From NCBI GenBank assembly GCA_016934645.1, contig JAFGSL010000119.1:1-52059 (forward strand): a stretch of DNA of 52,059 nucleotides, given 5' to 3'. Below the pieces are notes generated by a model that was not told where the DNA came from, made no database searches, and saw only the letters and a list, made by a program, of their open reading frames with translations. Position numbers and translations under genes: made by a program. Source of the stretch: Anaerolineae bacterium (GTDB lineage Bacteria > Chloroflexota > Anaerolineae > B4-G1 > SLSP01). Positions 51,333 through 52,059 of the stretch are shown here, one piece after another (the stretch's first letter is position 1; every line of letters begins with the position of its first letter).

Positions 51333-51731
51333 TTACAGATGCGTTTTAACCAGCTCGATCAACTTCACTGCGCCAACAGGCAACGGCTTAACAAAGTCGC
51401 CGTCTTCCCAGCTCAATCCAATGCTATATTGACCATATGAGCCGTTCGTATTGGACATAGGCGGAAAAATAACACCGGCAAGCTCACCGTTCAATAGCAG
51501 ATAGGGAGCATTGAAAACTGTGCAGCGCTCACCATACCCATTTGTCTCGCGTACTTGTTTCCCTAACTCGCGCAACTCAGTCAAAGATAACTTGCGCCCA
51601 TATTCCTCGCCCTGCGATGGATGCAAGGGCCTGGCGTGAATCGTAAATCCATGTTCAACGACTGACCACAAATCTTCAATGTTCTTAGCGTGGATCTCGT
51701 AACATTGCCCATTGTTAAATGCTAGATTCAT
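51333..51731 (-). CDS. Hypothetical protein, 132 aa
   Basis: It starts MNLAFNNGQCYEIHAKNIED and has mixed alpha/beta character, with KLSLTELRELGKQVRETNG in the centre. No family is recognised. It lies in the same orientation as its neighbours and may be cotranscribed with the RHH-like gene. Confidence 0.65.
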   Translation of the reverse strand: MNLAFNNGQCYEIHAKNIEDLWSVVEHGFTIHARPLHPSQGEEYGRKLSLTELRELGKQVRETNGYGERCTVFNAPYLLLNGELAGVIFPPMSNTNGSYGQYSIGLSWEDGDFVKPLPVGAVKLIELVKTHL

Positions 51732-51749
51732 CTTTTAGCCTCGCTTTCC

Positions 51750-52052
51750 TCACTCAACCTGGCGCACCAATGCCTCGACCAAAGCCCGATCCGCCGGATC
51801 CATATCCGGTGCCGTCCGCGCTTCGTATGATTTAGCCAATGCTTCTACAAACAAACGCTGGGCAGTTTCGATATCTTCCAGGCCCTTCACGGATTCCGCT
51901 AGTGCAGACAACCCCGACAATGACTCCAGCCCGCGCCGAATCAGATCCCGCAACACCCACGAACGATCCCGGTCAAGCCTCCGCTTGAGTCGTTCCACGT
52001 CGGTCAACTGCGCTTTACTGATCGTGAAACTGATCGTCTTCAAGTCTTCCAT
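51750..52052 (-). CDS. RHH/CopG-like small protein
   Basis: The first ~45 of 100 residues read as a ribbon-helix-helix (KTISFTISKAQLTDVERLKRRL, then RSWVLRDLIRRGLESL). The C-terminal half is a helical acidic domain. It may be a transcription factor of the early region or an antitoxin; no toxin is seen beside it in the window. The upstream region lies outside the window. Confidence 0.6.
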   Translation of the reverse strand: MEDLKTISFTISKAQLTDVERLKRRLDRDRSWVLRDLIRRGLESLSGLSALAESVKGLEDIETAQRLFVEALAKSYEARTAPDMDPADRALVEALVRQVE

Positions 52053-52059
52053 CCTGCCA

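Larger units (their letters stand above)
15450..52059. mobile_element. Integrated siphovirus-like phage or phage-plasmid, right end outside window
   Basis: From the tRNA-Val 3' end onward the content changes to a recombinase and then an unbroken minus-strand series of phage genes: fibre, tail, capsid, terminase, lysis, primase, partition and a second recombinase. The second attachment site was not found in the window, so the element exceeds 36 kb. ParA with an RHH partner suggests that it may also exist as a plasmid. Whether it is intact cannot be judged. Confidence 0.85.

Overview
The window holds about 15.3 kb of bacterial chromosome followed by more than 36 kb of an integrated phage or phage-plasmid that runs off the right edge. 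The host looks like a Chloroflexota bacterium (Anaerolineae or Caldilineae type). This is an inference from protein style, Pro/Thr-rich linkers, a DUF1667/FAD-oxidoreductase pair and tandem microsatellites of the GAATTAC kind; no rRNA or marker gene is present to prove it.

Host part (1-15.4 kb). The 3' end of a glycerol-3-phosphate-dehydrogenase-like operon (FAD oxidoreductase plus DUF1667 protein) reads rightward. The rest reads leftward: a DUF3592 membrane protein with a partial duplicate, a coupled NatA/NatB-type ABC exporter with a small YCII-like protein, a lipoprotein S33 hydrolase, a winged-helix regulator with a membrane protein, an MFS exporter next to an ArsR-type regulator, and a heterodimeric ABC exporter whose two halves carry complementary degenerate sites. 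A tRNA-Val(CAC) gene with a good promoter closes this part.

Element part (15.45 kb to the end). A tyrosine recombinase follows the tRNA gene. All later genes lie on the minus strand, so the element reads from right to left. The early half (52-37 kb) holds a second tyrosine recombinase, small proteins, ParA with a ribbon-helix-helix partner and periodic 12-bp repeats, a GIY-YIG-like protein, a CHC2/TOPRIM primase-helicase, and then a PRTRC-type cassette: ParB-related protein, ubiquitin-like protein C, candidate protein F, E2-like protein B, JAMM peptidase protein A and E1-like ThiF. Strong terminators at 37.05 and 36.65 kb separate this from the late half, and a 59-aa gene sits between them. 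The late half runs: lysis cassette (holin-like proteins, M23 endolysin), an NrdD-tail-like mini-protein, terminase, portal, Mu-F-like head protein, scaffold, major capsid, connectors, two tail tube paralogues, tail chaperones, tape measure, distal tail protein, a CHAT-domain (caspase-fold) protein with a membrane anchor, and a tail fibre. This layout indicates a siphovirus-like particle.

The most notable points are: (1) a complete-looking ubiquitin-like PRTRC cassette carried by a phage, whose ubiquitin-like gene has a C-terminal extension resembling a LytTR DNA-binding domain; (2) a CHAT peptidase domain encoded inside the tail module; (3) seven exact copies of CTAA-N7-TTAG over 29 kb of the element, mostly in the short gaps between genes and mostly in one orientation, like the stoperators of mycobacteriophage L5; (4) a ParA/RHH partition pair with 12-bp-periodic repeats, which suggests a plasmid-like stage.
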